DNA from: Theocolax elegans
Taxonomy: Eukaryota; Arthropoda; Insecta; Hymenoptera; Cerocephalidae
Length of the DNA: 64,000 bases
Direction: 5' to 3'
Assembly (NCBI GenBank): GCA_026168455.1
Contig: CM047425.1
Location: 2,454,001 to 2,518,000, forward strand
In this document: positions 12,801 through 26,436 of the stretch, one piece after another
Position numbering within the stretch: the stretch's first letter is position 1
How the letters are laid out: each line of letters starts with the position of its first letter
The notes under the pieces: generated by a model
Databases searched by the model: none
What the model was told of the DNA's origin: nothing
The model's input: the letters and a program-made list of their open reading frames with translations, nothing else
Position numbers and translations under genes: made by a program

Positions 12801-13766
12801 GTAGTTGAAATGGATATAACGCTGCATCATCACATATGCATTTGTTCATAGATTCATACATACATTGGTGACATTTAAGTCTTCGTTTACGATTCTTTGT
12901 TCCCAATCTAGACTATCTCTGGCGAGTAGATCGCCAAATAGTCTGCTTCTAAGGTCTGAGAACTCATTACCTTTAGACTGCCGGGATTTGAAAGAGCATA
13001 TCGCCCTCAGAAAACTGGTATATAAGGTATCTTATATCAACGATTGATCATGCACAAAGTGTCGATCAGGGGGTGCGTCAAAATATTGATTTTCCGGCAG
13101 TCTAAAGGTTAATGGTAAAAACGACCGAGGAGAGTTTATTGATGATTTCTGATGTTGAGATACAGAATGATCTTTTCCATGTTTTAGTACGAAGGGGCCC
13201 ATCGATTAGCGTTTTTTGTGGTAAACGACTAGAACTGTGGATCACAACAGTCACCAATAATACTAGATTCTCTAAGCAGGATGAGGGTGAGTGAATTTGA
13301 AAGTGGATGTGGACGAAAGATTTAGGTAGGAGGGTTAGGCATAGATGTGGGTGTGTGAGAGTAGGTGTGGATGGTTAGTTTGGGAACAGGTGTGGATCTG
13401 TGAAGGTGTGTATAAATGGATAAAAGGTGGTCTGTTTGGAATTAGATGTGATTGTGGGTAGATGCGTTTTGATTGATCTCATAAACATGTATACAAGGTT
13501 ATTGAAAATTATTATTTGGTATTACCAAAGAGAGCATCTCAAGTTTGGGAAACGGATCGTACCCAGCTTGTAGGATATGTTTTCTAATATAAAAATATGT
13601 AGAAAGCTAGAGCCGCAGACCCTATCAATCGTTTTTTCAAAAGTTATACGCTATTAAATCAAAATTTCCAAAAAATAACACTTGCATAATCATTTTTATG
13701 TTAAATTCAGGTAGTTGACAAGCGTAGAAAGGATTATCAATTTAACGCTTTTATCTTTATTACCCT
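9890..13766. repeat. 1.94-kb tandem duplication (9890-11827 and 11828-13766)
   Basis: The second copy restarts at the sequence TATTACCCTAGGTATTTGAT, also found at 7213 and 9893. It then repeats the end of the 2.68-kb unit plus a further 1.0 kb (10830-11830, matching 12768-13766). Within the 1.0-kb part, a 60-codon open frame (11174-11356, 13112-13294) follows a possible splice acceptor and ends at a GTGAGT donor-like site. The amino-acid differences between the copies are nearly all non-synonymous and no family is recognised, so I do not call a gene. Confidence 0.8.
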
Positions 13767-16523
13767 TAAATATAATTTTTAATTTAAATTTATTTTTTTT
13801 AAATAAATATATAATTATTCTTATGATAAAGCGGGGATATGCGAGCGAAGCAAACAGGGGTTATCCCCCCTAGTTCTTAATAAATTTTTCGACAATAAAA
13901 ATTTGATTTATAATTATGTTTATTCGTTCGTTAGATTAATTGTTTAAAATAATTACGTATTTGCAGGTTAGAGATGCACTTACTTATTTTAATTAAAAAA
14001 AATTATCCATTCCAAGAGTGGGAAATTTGAAAAAAATCTATACCATTAAAATCATGGTTCTATAAATAAAAATTATTAAACGATCGTACATAAGAATCTT
14101 ACCAAATCGAGTTTTCTGAAATAATGCATTTTAAAATTAATCAATAATGATATTTCGTCGCTATAAAATTGATGAAATAAAAACTTTGTTACCGCCCAAA
14201 AGTTTCAATGATTCAATATAATGAAAAATATTGAAAATTACTTATAGACAGACGTTATACAAAACAGCGTGACCAAATTTAAAAAAATGAATTAAATATT
14301 CTAATTTGTTTTTAAGTATTTAATAATAATAGTGTCCTTATGTTGAATATTAAAAAGTGAGATATAAAAAAAATTGCTAAACGATATATATATACAAATC
14401 AACAAACGGATAAAAAAATGAACCTTCCGTTATTCCAAAGATATATAGCCTTATTTGTGCGATAATCAAATTATATAGAAGGATATATCTATTATACCTA
14501 TTAAAAAAAAGAAAAATCTAAAAGAATTTTCAAAACAATTGACAACTAAACAATATCAAATTACGCTGAATTCCACAAAAAAAAAATGTTTTACTCTCAA
14601 TCCAAATCAACTGCATATACATATATATTAACCAAAAAAAGTAATATACCCCCGATCAATGCGACAAAATATTAACAAGTTAAACATTCTAATTCCTTTC
14701 TTTATTTCTTTTATACGTCGAAATTAAGAACTTGTAAAATATATCATACACACACGAGAGAAAGAGAGAAAGAAGTTTCTCCCAGAAAATTTGCAGCACG
14801 TGTATATTATATATATATATCTTAACCGATGTCCGGTTTTATAGTGCCAGTTCTTTCGCTCAGATTTTTGTCGCGTCACCTCAACGATTGACCAATAATA
14901 CTAGATTCTCTAAGCAGGATGAGGGTGAGTGAATTTGAAAGTGGATGTGGACGAAAGATTTAGGTAGGAGGGTTTACGTAGATTTGGGTGTGAGCGTAGG
15001 TGTGGATGGTTAGTTTGGGAACAGGTGTAGATCTGTGAGGGTGTGTATAAATGGATAAAAGGTGGTCTGTTTGGAATTAGATGTGATTGTGGGTAGATGC
15101 GTTTTGATTGATCTCATAAACATGTATACAAGGTTATTGAAAATTATTATTTGGTATTACCAAAGAGAGCATCTCAAGTTTGGGAAACGGATCGTACCCA
15201 GCTTGTAGGATATGTTTTCTAATATAAAAATATGTAGAAAGACAGAGCCGCAAACCCTAACAATCGTTTTTTCAAAAGTTATACGCTATTAAATCAAAAT
15301 TTCCAAAAAATAACACTTGCATAATCATTTTTATGTTAAATTCAGGTAGTTGACAAGCGTAGAAAGGATTATCAATTTAACGCTTTTATCTTTATTATCC
15401 TTAAATATAATTTTTAATTTAAATTTATTTTTTTTAAATAAATATATAATTATTCTTATGATAAAGCGGGGATTAGTGAACGAAGCAAACAGGGGTTATC
15501 CCCCCTAGTTCTTAATAAATTTTTCGACAATAAAAATTTGATTCTATAATTATGTTTATTCGTTCGTTAGATTATTGTTTAAAATAATTACGTATTTGCA
15601 GGTTAGAGATGCACTTACTTATTTTAATTAAAAAAAATTATCCATTCCAAGAGTGGGAAATTTGAAAAAAATCTATACCATTAAAATCATGGTTCTATAA
15701 ATAAAAATTATTAAACGATCGTACATAAGAATCTTACCAAATCGAGTTTTCTGAAATAATGCATTTTAAAATTAATCAATAATGATATTTCGTCGCTATA
15801 AAATTGATGAAATAAAAACTTTGTTACCGCCCAAAAGTTTCAATGATTCAATATAATGAAAAATATTGAAAATTACTTATAGACAGACGTTATACAAAAC
15901 AGCGTGACCAAATTTAAAAAAATGAATTAAATATTCTAATTTGTTTTTAAGTATTTAATAATAGTGTCCTTATGTTGAATATTAAAAAGTGAGATATAAA
16001 AAAAATTGCTAAACGATATATATATACAAATCAACAAACGGATAAAAAAATGAACCTTCCGTTATTCCAAAGATATATAGCCTTATTGTGCGATAATCAA
16101 TTATATAGAAGGAATATACTATTATCCTATTAAAAAAAAAGAAAAATCTAAAAGAATTTTCAAAACAATTGACAACTAAACAATATCAATTACGCTGAAT
16201 TTCCACAAAAAAAAAATGTTTACTACTCTAATTCCAATCAACTGCTATACATATATATTAACCAAAAAAGTAATATACCCCCGATCAATGCTACAAAATA
16301 TTAACAGAGTTAACATTCTAAATTCCTTTCTTTATTTCGTTTTATACCGTCGAACTTAAGAACTTGTAAAATATATCATACACACACGAGAGAAAGAGAG
16401 AAAGAAGTTTCTCCCAGAAAATTTGCAGCACGTTTATTTATATATATAATATCTTAACCGATGTCCGTTTTATAGTGCCAGTTCTTTCGCTCAGATTTTT
16501 GTCGCGTCACCTCACGATTGACC
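13254..16523. repeat. 1.63-kb tandem duplication (13254-14890 and 14890-16523)
   Basis: The tail of the previous unit (from GACCAATAATACTAGATTCT) plus a 1.1-kb AT-rich segment (13767-14890) recurs immediately as 14890-16523. Copies differ by scattered single-base indels. An AGAAAGAGAGAAAG tract followed by GCAGCACGTGTATATT lies near the end of each copy. No coding sequence is recognised. Confidence 0.8.
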
Positions 16524-19500
16524 AATATAATGCGGGCTCGTACGATTCCCGAAAGTATCCGGTACGTCCTCGAGAGTCGATTACAGTTCGAACATAATCC
16601 ACGCACACACACACACACGATGAAAAGGAGGAAAAATATCTATCTATAATATGTGTTTCTTTTTAATTTGTTACGCGTATTATTATAGTTATATTACGAT
16701 ATATTTATGTACACTACCGTATACAAAAATTTTAGATGGGTAAATAATTTTTTTACCCTAACTTTAAACATGTATTATCCCTCCAAATTCCGGTTGTACA
16801 GATGTGAAAAGAAAAACGTTTTAACAAAATGTTTTTATAGATTTTTTGTTAATTTTAGTAGTATAAATAACTTTGAGTTTTTAAATTTTTTGTATTTAGT
16901 TCAATCATTTGTAATTTTTATGCAAAAATAGAGAGATATCAACATTTTACAAAAAGCATTTAAAAGGTCTTGAAAAATGCTATATTTGCACTCATTTCTT
17001 TTAACGTATATATCCTTGATATTTTTTGAAAAAATATATTGTATTTATTTGTTTATATTAACATATAAAATTTATTTAACGGTCCTTCCGAATTAAAACT
17101 TAATTTTATCGATTAGAGAAAGCTACTTTTTCATATTGCATTTATTGTTAAGAAATATATTTGTTATAAAAGATGTTATAATTAAAATATAATATTAAAA
17201 ATATAATAAATATATTATAAGAAAATTCATTAAACCAAAAATGTATGTATACATATTATATAAATATAAAAAAATGCCAAACTGACGAATGTGCTATTCT
17301 CATATATATATCGCTTAGATCATTCCGTAAAAATATCATCATTGACATCATCATCATCGACACATTTGAGAAAATGTCAATTTAGCACGGGACATTCGAA
17401 GAAATGATAATATGCAACATATACTACTGACTTTCCAAGATATACTCTTAAATGAGATAATCGCTGGGAACGACACATCCTCTCGTCGTGTATATATGAG
17501 ATTTCAAAGAAATTATTTTCTTTCTTTTCTGTTTTTTTTTTTACTTTTCTCTCACCTTGGCGTACTTAACATCTTTTTATATCCGAGTCTTTTGTTGGGT
17601 ATAAACGCGGTTATTGCTAAACATTCATCGTTTTTTTTTTCGTATATATTTACATTTTTTTATTTATTATATATTTATATAAGTATATGTGTAGGTAAAG
17701 GTGCAATAATTAATCGTATATACACACATTTTTTTTAATCCGCGCGTTAATTATTATTTTTAATTTAAATTTATTTTTTTTAAATAAATATATAATTATT
17801 CTTATGATAAAGCGGGGATATGCGAGCGAAGCAAACAGGGGTTATCCCCCCTAGTTCTTAATAAATTTTTCGACAATAAAAATTTGATTTATAATTATGT
17901 TTATTCGTTCGTTAGATTAATTGTTTAAAATAATTACGTATTTGCAGGTTAGAGATGCACTTACTTATTTTAATTAAAAAAATTATCCATTCCAAGAGTG
18001 GGAAATTTGAAAAAAATCTATACCATTAAAATCATGGTTCTATAAATAAATAAAAATTATTAAACGATCGTACATAAGAATCTTACCAAATCGAGTTTTC
18101 TGAAATAATGCATTTTAAAATTAATCAATAATGATATTTCGTCGCTATAAAATTGATGAAATAAAAACTTTGTTACCGCCCAAAAGTTTCAATGATTCAA
18201 TATAATGAAAAATATTGAAAATTACTTATAGACAGACGTTATACAAAACAGCGTGACCAAATTTAAAAAAATGAATTAAATATTCTAATTTGTTTTTAAG
18301 TATTTAATAATAATAGTGTCCTTATGTTGAATATTAAAAAGTGAGATATAAAAAAAATTGCTAAACGATATATATATACAAATCAACAAACGGATAAAAA
18401 AATGAACCTTCCGTTATTCCAAAGATATATAGCCTTATTTGTGCGATAATCAAATTATATAGAAGGATATATCTATTATACCTATTAAAAAAAGAAAAAT
18501 CTAAAAGAATTTTCAAAACAATTGACAACTAAACAATATCAAATTACGCTGAATTCCACAAAAAAAAAATGTTTTACTCTCAATCCAAATCAACTGCATA
18601 TACATATATATTAACCAAAAAAAGTAATATACCCCCGATCAATGCGACAAAATATTAACAAGTTAAACATTCTAATTCCTTTCTTTATTTCTTTTATACG
18701 TCGAAATTAAGAACTTGTAAAATATATCATACACACACGAGAGAAAGAGAGAAAGAAGTTTCTCCCAGAAAATTTGCAGCACGTGTATATTATATATATA
18801 TATCTTAACCGATGTCCGGTTTTATAGTGCCAGTTCTTTCGCTCAGATTTTTGTCGCGTCACCTCAACGATTGACCAATATATGCGGGCTCGTACGATTC
18901 CCGAAAGTCTCCGGTACGTCTGAGAGTCGATTACAGTTCGAACATAATCCACGCACACACACACACACACACACACACGATGAAAAGGAGGAAAAATATC
19001 TATCTATAATATGTGTTTCTTTTTAATTTGTTACGCGTATTATTATAGTTATATTACGATATATTTATATGTACACTACCGTATACAAAAATTTTAGATG
19101 GGTAAATAATTTTTTTACCCTAACTTTAAACATGTATTATCCCTCCAAATTCCGGTTGTACAGATGTGAAAAGAAAAACGTTTTAACAAAATGTTTTTAT
19201 AGATTTTTTGTTAATTTTAGTAGTATAAATAACTTTGAGTTTTTAAATTTTTTGTATTTAGTTCAATCATTTGTAATTTTTATGCAAAAATAGAGAGATA
19301 TCAACATTTTACAAAAAGCATTTAAAAGGTCTTGAAAAATGCTATATTTGCACTCATTTCTTTTAACGTATATATCCTTGATATTTTTTGAAAAAATATA
19401 TTGTATTTATTTGTTTATATTAACATATAAAATTTATTTAACGGTCCTTCCGAATTAAAACTTAATTTTATCGATTAGAGAAAGCTACTTTTTCATATTG

Positions 19501-20140
19501 CATTTATTGTTAAGAAATATATTTGTTATAAAAGATGTTATATAATTAAAATATAATATTAAAAATATAATAAATATATTATAAGAAAATTCATTAAACC
19601 AAAAATGTATGTATATACATATTATATATAAATATAAAAAAAATGCCAAACTGACGAATGTGCTATTCTCATATATATATCGCTTAGATCATTCCGTAAA
19701 AATATCATCATTGACATCATCATCATCGACACATTTGAGAAAATGTCAATTTAGCACGGGACATTCGAAGAAATGATAATATGCAACATATATACTACTG
19801 ACTTTCCAAGATATACTCTTAAATGAGATAATCGCTGGGAACGACACATCCTCTCGTCGTGTATATATATGAGATTTCAAAGAAATTATTTTCTTTCTTT
19901 TCTGTTTTTTTTTTTTACTTTTCTCTCACCTTGGCGTACTTAACATCTTTTTATATCCGAGTCTTTTGTTGGGTATAAACGCGGTTATTGCTAAACATTC
20001 ATCGTTTTTTTTTTCGTATATATTTACATTTTTTTATTTATTATATATTTATATAAGTATATATGTGTAGGTAAAGGTGCAATAATTAATCGTATATATA
20101 CACACATTTTTTTTTAATCCGCGCGTTAATTATTATTTTG
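15393..20140. repeat. 2.37-kb tandem duplication (15393-17756 and 17757-20140)
   Basis: The AT-rich segment seen at 13767-14890 occurs here twice more (15393-16520, 17757-18872). Each copy is followed by the same 1.24-kb segment (16524-17756, 18880-20140) with a (CA)n tract of different length (about 16603 versus 18950-18979). A 74-codon open frame in each copy (16707-16931, 19069-19293) is identical but low-complexity (rich in F, N, Y, L). I consider it fortuitous. Confidence 0.8.
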
Positions 20141-20689
20141 TATTATTGAGCGGTTTAGAGAGAGAAATATGTGCGAAGTCATCCGTGTATATATATATAC
20201 GACTTGGTGTGATTAGGAAAAAAAAAACTTTTTTTGTGAAGATCGTATATATGCTTAATTAATTATGATAATAATGACGTTTACAGCGAATTAAAGGTGT
20301 TGTGTATACGTTGAGTAACGATGAGTATAATTGTTTATTTACTACTATTTTCTTTTTTGTAGGTTTATAGGTTACATATCTTTAAGCTAATCGATTGATT
20401 AATATTCGCTACCTATTTCCACAAAAAAGTAGTTTATTCTATAAATTTGCAATTATTATATATATTATACATTTTGTTACGTAGAAATATAGCAGAACGC
20501 AATGAAAATATAAATAAACGCTCGTTTCTTCTTCTTGCATTTTATAATTTTTTTGGGATCACGTTTACCTTAAAAAAAAGTTCGATTAATTTCTTTAATG
20601 TATATTAGTGACGAAAAAGTTTTTCAAACGCTTACAAAAATAGTTTTATGCAATTAATATATAAGTACCAATAAATTTTAAGAGGATTA
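20141..20689. other. AT-rich non-coding sequence
   Basis: I see no gene or recognisable repeat apart from short (AT)n and poly-A/T runs. Confidence 0.5.
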
Positions 20690-21510
20690 GAAAATATTTA
20701 TATTTCCCGCGATTGGAATTTTTTGATTGTTTTATTGTAATAAAATATTATACATCAATCGTTGACAACGTAAATAGATTTCTTAGGATACTATGAAATT
20801 GAAATGATAACTCGGATGAAAACTACATCCTATAGTAGACATTGATAATTTAGAGGTTAGTCGAAATTATTAGATTGGTCATTAATTACGAACTAAGTGG
20901 CTAGTTCTGATCTAAAAAATTTACTAACTTTTTTGTATATGAATATATATTTATTAATTCCGCTTTTGAATATTCAAATTTCCCGCGCATTGTGGGTTAT
21001 TTAAAGTGTGTGTTATAAGAATATATCGATAAAATAAAAGGAAATAATGTAGTGATCTTAAATAAAGATTAAATCTGCTTAAATAAAAAAAAATAATTAA
21101 AAGGAATGTAAAAAGGTACATTTACACTGTAAAATTTTAATTATCTCTAATCAATTATTAGTGTGTTCGTTGTTAAAAATGTATCTTAACCTACAAAACC
21201 TTCAAAACGATTAATCTAATGAATTATATATACTTATAGTTAATCTAAATTTCGCAGAACCATCATACCTTTACATTATTTTTATTTTTATTTTTTACGA
21301 TTCGTAGCACACCTCAAATAACCCATAAGCACAAAACGCGGGAAATTTGAATAAAAGTTTTCACAAAAGTTGAAATGAATACATATAAATAAAAAATTAA
21401 TTTAATCAGAAGAAAATTAACTAATTACCCTAAAATCAGTGTTCCTCTTCTCACATTTCTTTCTAACGCCTAAAATATCCACAAAATTAAAACCGCGGGA
21501 AATTTGAATA
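20690..21510. repeat. Fold-back element of the CGCGGGAAATTT family
   Basis: Two forward motifs (TATTTCCCGCG at about 20702 and CAAATTTCCCGCG at about 20978) face two reverse motifs (CGCGGGAAATTTG at about 21335 and 21493). The inner pair extends into a longer inverted repeat: left CCCGCGcattgtGGGTTATTT and right, in reverse complement, CCCGCG followed after 12 nt by GGGTTATTT and a GTGT stretch. GAGGTTAG (about 20854) faces CTTAACCTAC (about 21186), as in the 1.6-3.6 kb copies. No transposase is present. It looks like a decayed non-autonomous fold-back transposon. Confidence 0.65.
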
Positions 21511-22604
21511 TTAAATAATAAAAAAATAAGTATTAATTTAATTAAAAATCCTCTATATAACTATACCTGTAGTAAAAAAGAACAATGCTACAATGTACCA
21601 TCCGGAAATAAAATAAAAAAAAAAAATATATATATATATATATATCTAAACACCTGCATATACATAAATCTACGAATATATGTATATATATGTGTGTATG
21701 TGTATGTATATAGAAATACCTCAAAAACAAGTAGGATCGCTTTCGCTGACCGCTGGAAGATAAGTTGCATAACAACGACTTATATACGACAAGGCTGCGG
21801 TGGTTACGCGCTTGTATAGATTCCGGCTCTTTCTTTTTTCGTCGTTTTATTATATACATATACGTATATATACCCCTCTCTCTGGACCACGTACACGTCG
21901 AAAATCATTCATAGATTTCGATTTAAAAATTATTATTATTTATTTCTTATAACATACATTATTATCGATATATATATTAGAGAAAAAAAGTTTCCATAAT
22001 ACATACGAGGTGGAAATGTTTTCCATTTTCGGAAAAATCTATTGTTTACACTTGTGTGTGTGTGTATACTGTACGTATATACTTTCTAATGGAAATGCTA
22101 ATGACACCCCAATTATATAGATCCTTATAGAAAGTACATCGTTCACACAAAATTTTCCAATCGGAATTACATCATATTTATATACCATCGGAAAGAAAAA
22201 AAAAATTAGATATATACATATGTATCTATAATATGTAATTATAATTCAACTTCGTAGATTTTTCAATTTAAATGTATTCGAGAACTCTTCTTCGCCCGTA
22301 CATATACACAACGAATATTTGAATATAAATCACCGATGAATTAAATAAAAAAAAAAAAAATACATACGCGCAGTCGAGATTATAAAACGTCCATCAAGTT
22401 TTGGGGAAGTACTCGTTTACAAAAATTTATCGCCCATTAAGAATGTAATAATGTTCTATTCAATTATTACTCAACGCCGCGTCCGCAGAGTATAATAACC
22501 TTCTTTTAAAAGACAATATATAATGCGTAACGAGAGTTTTCACTCGTTAAAATTTTAATTTACTGTGTGTGCATATTTCTTTTAGTCTGACAAGACGATT
22601 TTAT

Positions 22605-22636
<32 letters not shown>

Positions 22637-23518
22637 CCGAAGACGCTTAAATTATTTCGTATATCGTTTGATTCGCGTTTGATCCGGAAATCGGAATATG
22701 CTAATTCAATACGAGCCGAAAAATTCCATCGATTTTTTATAGTAATTTTCATCCGCATATGCCATAAACGTTAAAAATATTTTTTGATCATATGTATATT
22801 ATACAAATACGTATTAAAAATACACAAGGAATCAGCGCGAAGAGGTTTCGTATTTTTACAAATATATACATCGAAAGAAAAAGTAATTAAACGCACACTT
22901 TTTTTTCGTTTGCGTAACGATTGATACACGTCGTTGCGTTAAAATCCGTGGTTATTAATATATTCCAAGTCTTGTTATTATTAAAATCTCCGTGTAATTA
23001 CAACCGAGTATATATATGTGTAATATTTAAGAATTATATATTTTTTTAGCATCGAAATCTACATATATATAAATAAAAAAAAATAAAAATAAAAAAATTA
23101 AAAAAAATATATATTTATATATATATATATATAAAGTTATCGTACGTATGTGTAGAAGGGTCAATCGAATATTACATAAATTACATAACTAATGCAAAGT
23201 TAAAGAGAGAGAGAGACATATATATATGTATGTATATGTTCAACATTCCATTAAAACGAAGTAGAGTAACACGTTTACCTGCGGGACTTGCGCCATCAAT
23301 CACAACAACTCGTTAACTATGGAAAATTACAATTGTAAATCGGAAAAATCTTGAATGCACATATATTTTTCGTATCATCTTTTCATACATACATATATAT
23401 ATGTATATAGTTATATATAGATGATGTTCGAACAAATTTGATTATAAAAGTAATGTTTTTTTAAGCCAAAAAAAATGGACAAATGTCGTAAAATATACCG
23501 AGGGAACTAATAATAATT
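21511..23518. other. AT-rich non-coding sequence with microsatellites
   Basis: The stretch has (AT)n tracts (about 21630-21645, 22608-22628, 23110-23135) and a short (GA)n run at about 23203. No protein family was recognised in any frame. Confidence 0.55.
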
Positions 23519-23669
23519 AAAAGGATGTCGGATCTTAAAATTGCAGTTTCCTTAATTTTTTTTAATGTCATGAAGATAAATTTATAAAAAAGAAAACCGA
23601 CACGTCAGGCCCTAAATATTTAGGGTGGAAAGTGTAGATCTCTTTAATTTGAGTCCGACATGTCCTTAA
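23519..23669. mobile_element. Short inverted-terminal element (MITE-like)
   Basis: The left end AAGGATGTCGGATCTT and the right end, read in reverse as AAGGACATGTCGGACTC, are imperfect inverted repeats. TTAA lies at both edges (23517-23520, 23666-23669), which would suit a piggyBac-type target but is common in such AT-rich DNA. A related, longer copy lies at about 62945-63330. No coding sequence is present. Confidence 0.5.
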
Positions 23670-23939
23670 CCCTTTCATATACCCAATCAATATAGTAATG
23701 TACATAGAAAAAAAATTTTAATAAAAAAAATGATAACCTAAATTATTAAAAGTACAGTAAAAACAAATATTTCTTAGATTAATAAAGATAAAAAATAAAA
23801 AGTGTAGATTACAATTTGCAGACCTTGTAATAAATATTATAAGAATTATACTAAATTTTATAATGAACTGTAAATTAAAAATACTATAAATTATAAATTA
23901 TAATAAAAATTAAGCAAACGAAAAGAGAGAAAAGGAAGA

Positions 23940-24470
23940 TAAGGTAAAGAAAATATAAATAAATATCTAAAAGAAACTTTAGTAAAAATTTATTTATAAT
24001 AAATTAAAGTTCAGTTAATTTTTTGTTGAAAATTTTCTAAAATTGTATATAAACTTAAAATAAAAAGAAATAAAAAAGATGCAAAAAATATGTAAAAAGC
24101 AATTTTTTACTTGTACAAGGTATACGAGAGGTAATAAACAAATTTCGGCGGAAATATATTCTTGATGTATTAAAATTTATTTGATTTTTTGCTCAGAATT
24201 TTCTAAATTTAGTGTAGCCTAAAAAAAGAAAATGAAAAAAATAAAAAAACATAAAAATAGCTTTTTGGGTACCGAGGTTACGAAATACGTAAGAATAAAC
24301 ATGTTTTGGTAAAAATTTATATTATAATTTATTCTACTTCTTTTTCAAAATTTGGCATAACCTAAAAAAATATTACGTATCACAGAAAAAAAAATAAAAA
24401 AAGAAACATCCAAAAAAAACGTAAAAAAAGATTGTTTAGTTATGAAACATATATACGTGTTGAAGATAAA
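23940..24470. repeat. Decayed A-rich tandem repeat, period about 160-170 bp
   Basis: Three or more diverged units share a series of landmarks. These are TAAAAATTTAT, then TTTTCTAAA or similar, then a CCTAAAAAAA stretch, and then GTAAAAA(A)G(C)(A)TTTTT. The last landmark falls at about 24093, 24253 and 24423. Low complexity makes the boundaries uncertain. Confidence 0.4.
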
Positions 24471-26436
24471 ATGTATCTCAAAAATATAAATAATATTTTT
24501 CAAAATTAAGGAAAAGTACATTAGTTAAATAGTTGTTAAAAATAATTTACTCCAAAAGTATACAACGATTATATTGTAGATAAGATGATCACTCTCGATG
24601 CTGCTAATTTTGGAAAAAAAATTTTAAAAATGATCTATAGGTGGCGAAGGAAAAAATCTTGAAAAATCAGGTTTTATCGTAATGTACATAATTATACATA
24701 GAGCTGTGTCAAAAATAATAATTTTGGTATCTTCTCAAATTGATTTTTATTATAATTATAATGAAATATAAAGAAAATATTTTACTGCCATCGTTCAATA
24801 TAACATTTGATTAAAAAAAAAATATTACAAATCTACCCTCTCTACAAACTTAAATTTATGAGATATAATTTAATAATTAATTCTTACCACGACTGTCCAA
24901 TAATATAAATTAAAATATAATAACTTCGATGTTACAATCAATAACCTATAAAAAATATTAATTATATAAGAAAGTATAAAAATATAATTAAAAAAAAATT
25001 AAATAAAATAAAAAAAATTACTTACAATCACCTTTTATTAAGGGAGTACACAACACCTTTAAATATACAATTACAAATTTATTATAATAAATTCTAATTA
25101 AGACAAATATAAGCTAAATTATTTGTCTACAGTTAGTAGATATATTTACCTATATTCAAAGGACTGTAGCACCTCTTTGTATCCCTATAATGCTTACTTA
25201 CAGTAGGGAGTTCATAATTTACCTACCGTTAAATTCTAAAGAAATCGATTGACCAAATGAGCTCAAACTCAAGGATATTGTTTAAAAGTATATTGGTTGT
25301 CGTACGTAGAAAAAAAAGTTACACAATTTATATGTTAAAATTAATAAAAAATTAATAAAACAAAATAACTAATATGCTTTTAGGAATTTTTCTACGCATG
25401 TCTTAATTAGAATTTTTTATAATGAAATTGTTAATTTTATATTCAAAGGTAATATACCACCTTGATTGGGTTGTATTGTATGTGATACATCGTCAATTAA
25501 TTTTCGAACCCTTCGAAATAATTATTTATATTGCGGAACACCGTGAAATAATTATATAAACATATTTCCCATAAAAAGTACTACTATACTCTTACACGAT
25601 AAAAAAAAGTTGAATGAAATCATTTGGAAAATCATTGACGATCGCGCAAACAAGTAAAATCGATGTCTAATTGACAAGGGTACGTACGAGCGAGCTTTGA
25701 CGTTTTAAATCAAGGTTCGCGTGTATATCGCGGCTTATTCCACAGGAAGAGCGCTCGGAAATCTTGAAACTCGAGAGAGCGTTATATACGCGTATATAGT
25801 CGACTTTATTTCTGTTCCACCTGTGGTAATTTGTAATTCTATCTTGAATATTTTTTATGACGCTCTCGGAATAACGTGGTAGGGGGTAACGAGAAAAACA
25901 TAATTATTCGATCGGCGTCGATGATTTTCAATTACATCGGATATCGCTTTGTATTTTTAGGTAAAGTAGGAAGAAACAGAAAATTAAATGGATTTTATAC
26001 GCAAAGAAATTGTTTATTTTATTTTTGGTGAAAAAGTTTTTTTTTCTAAGGGTTGATTCATATATTGGAAGGTGTGCATAATGTGTTTTATTTTTAGGAA
26101 TGAAGATTATCGTACGAAGACATGTCGTACGTTTTATTTTTACAAACAAATTATTATGATATACATTTCGTAATCTTAAAAGAAAATAATTATTTAATAA
26201 AAATTTCTAATATTTATAAGTAACAATCGTACGAAGAAGTATATGCATAGAAGATACGGTATTTTTTTTTTTTTATTTGAATGCATTTGAATGCTCCTAT
26301 ATAAGCCTTATATCAGCATCTAACTTTATTTTTTTAACTTTACATAGCTGAACATATTTCTTTTTTTACAAATGTCGTATAATATATCATATACATTTAC
26401 AGATGTCGTCGAAAAATTTAACAATAAGTTTACAAA
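24471..26436. other. AT-rich non-coding sequence with a CG-richer patch
   Basis: 25690-25830 is richer in C+G and contains GCGCTCGG, CTCGAGAGAGCG and CACCTGTGGTAA, but no open frame or motif set that I can name. The rest is A/T-rich with no recognisable gene. Confidence 0.45.

Noticed and set aside
16550..16620. GTTCGAAC resembling a tRNA T-arm
   Set aside because: No acceptor, D or anticodon arms could be folded around it.
16707..16931. 74-codon frame, identical at 19069-19293
   Set aside because: Identity is explained by the recent tandem duplication. The sequence is low-complexity and AT-driven, with no domain.
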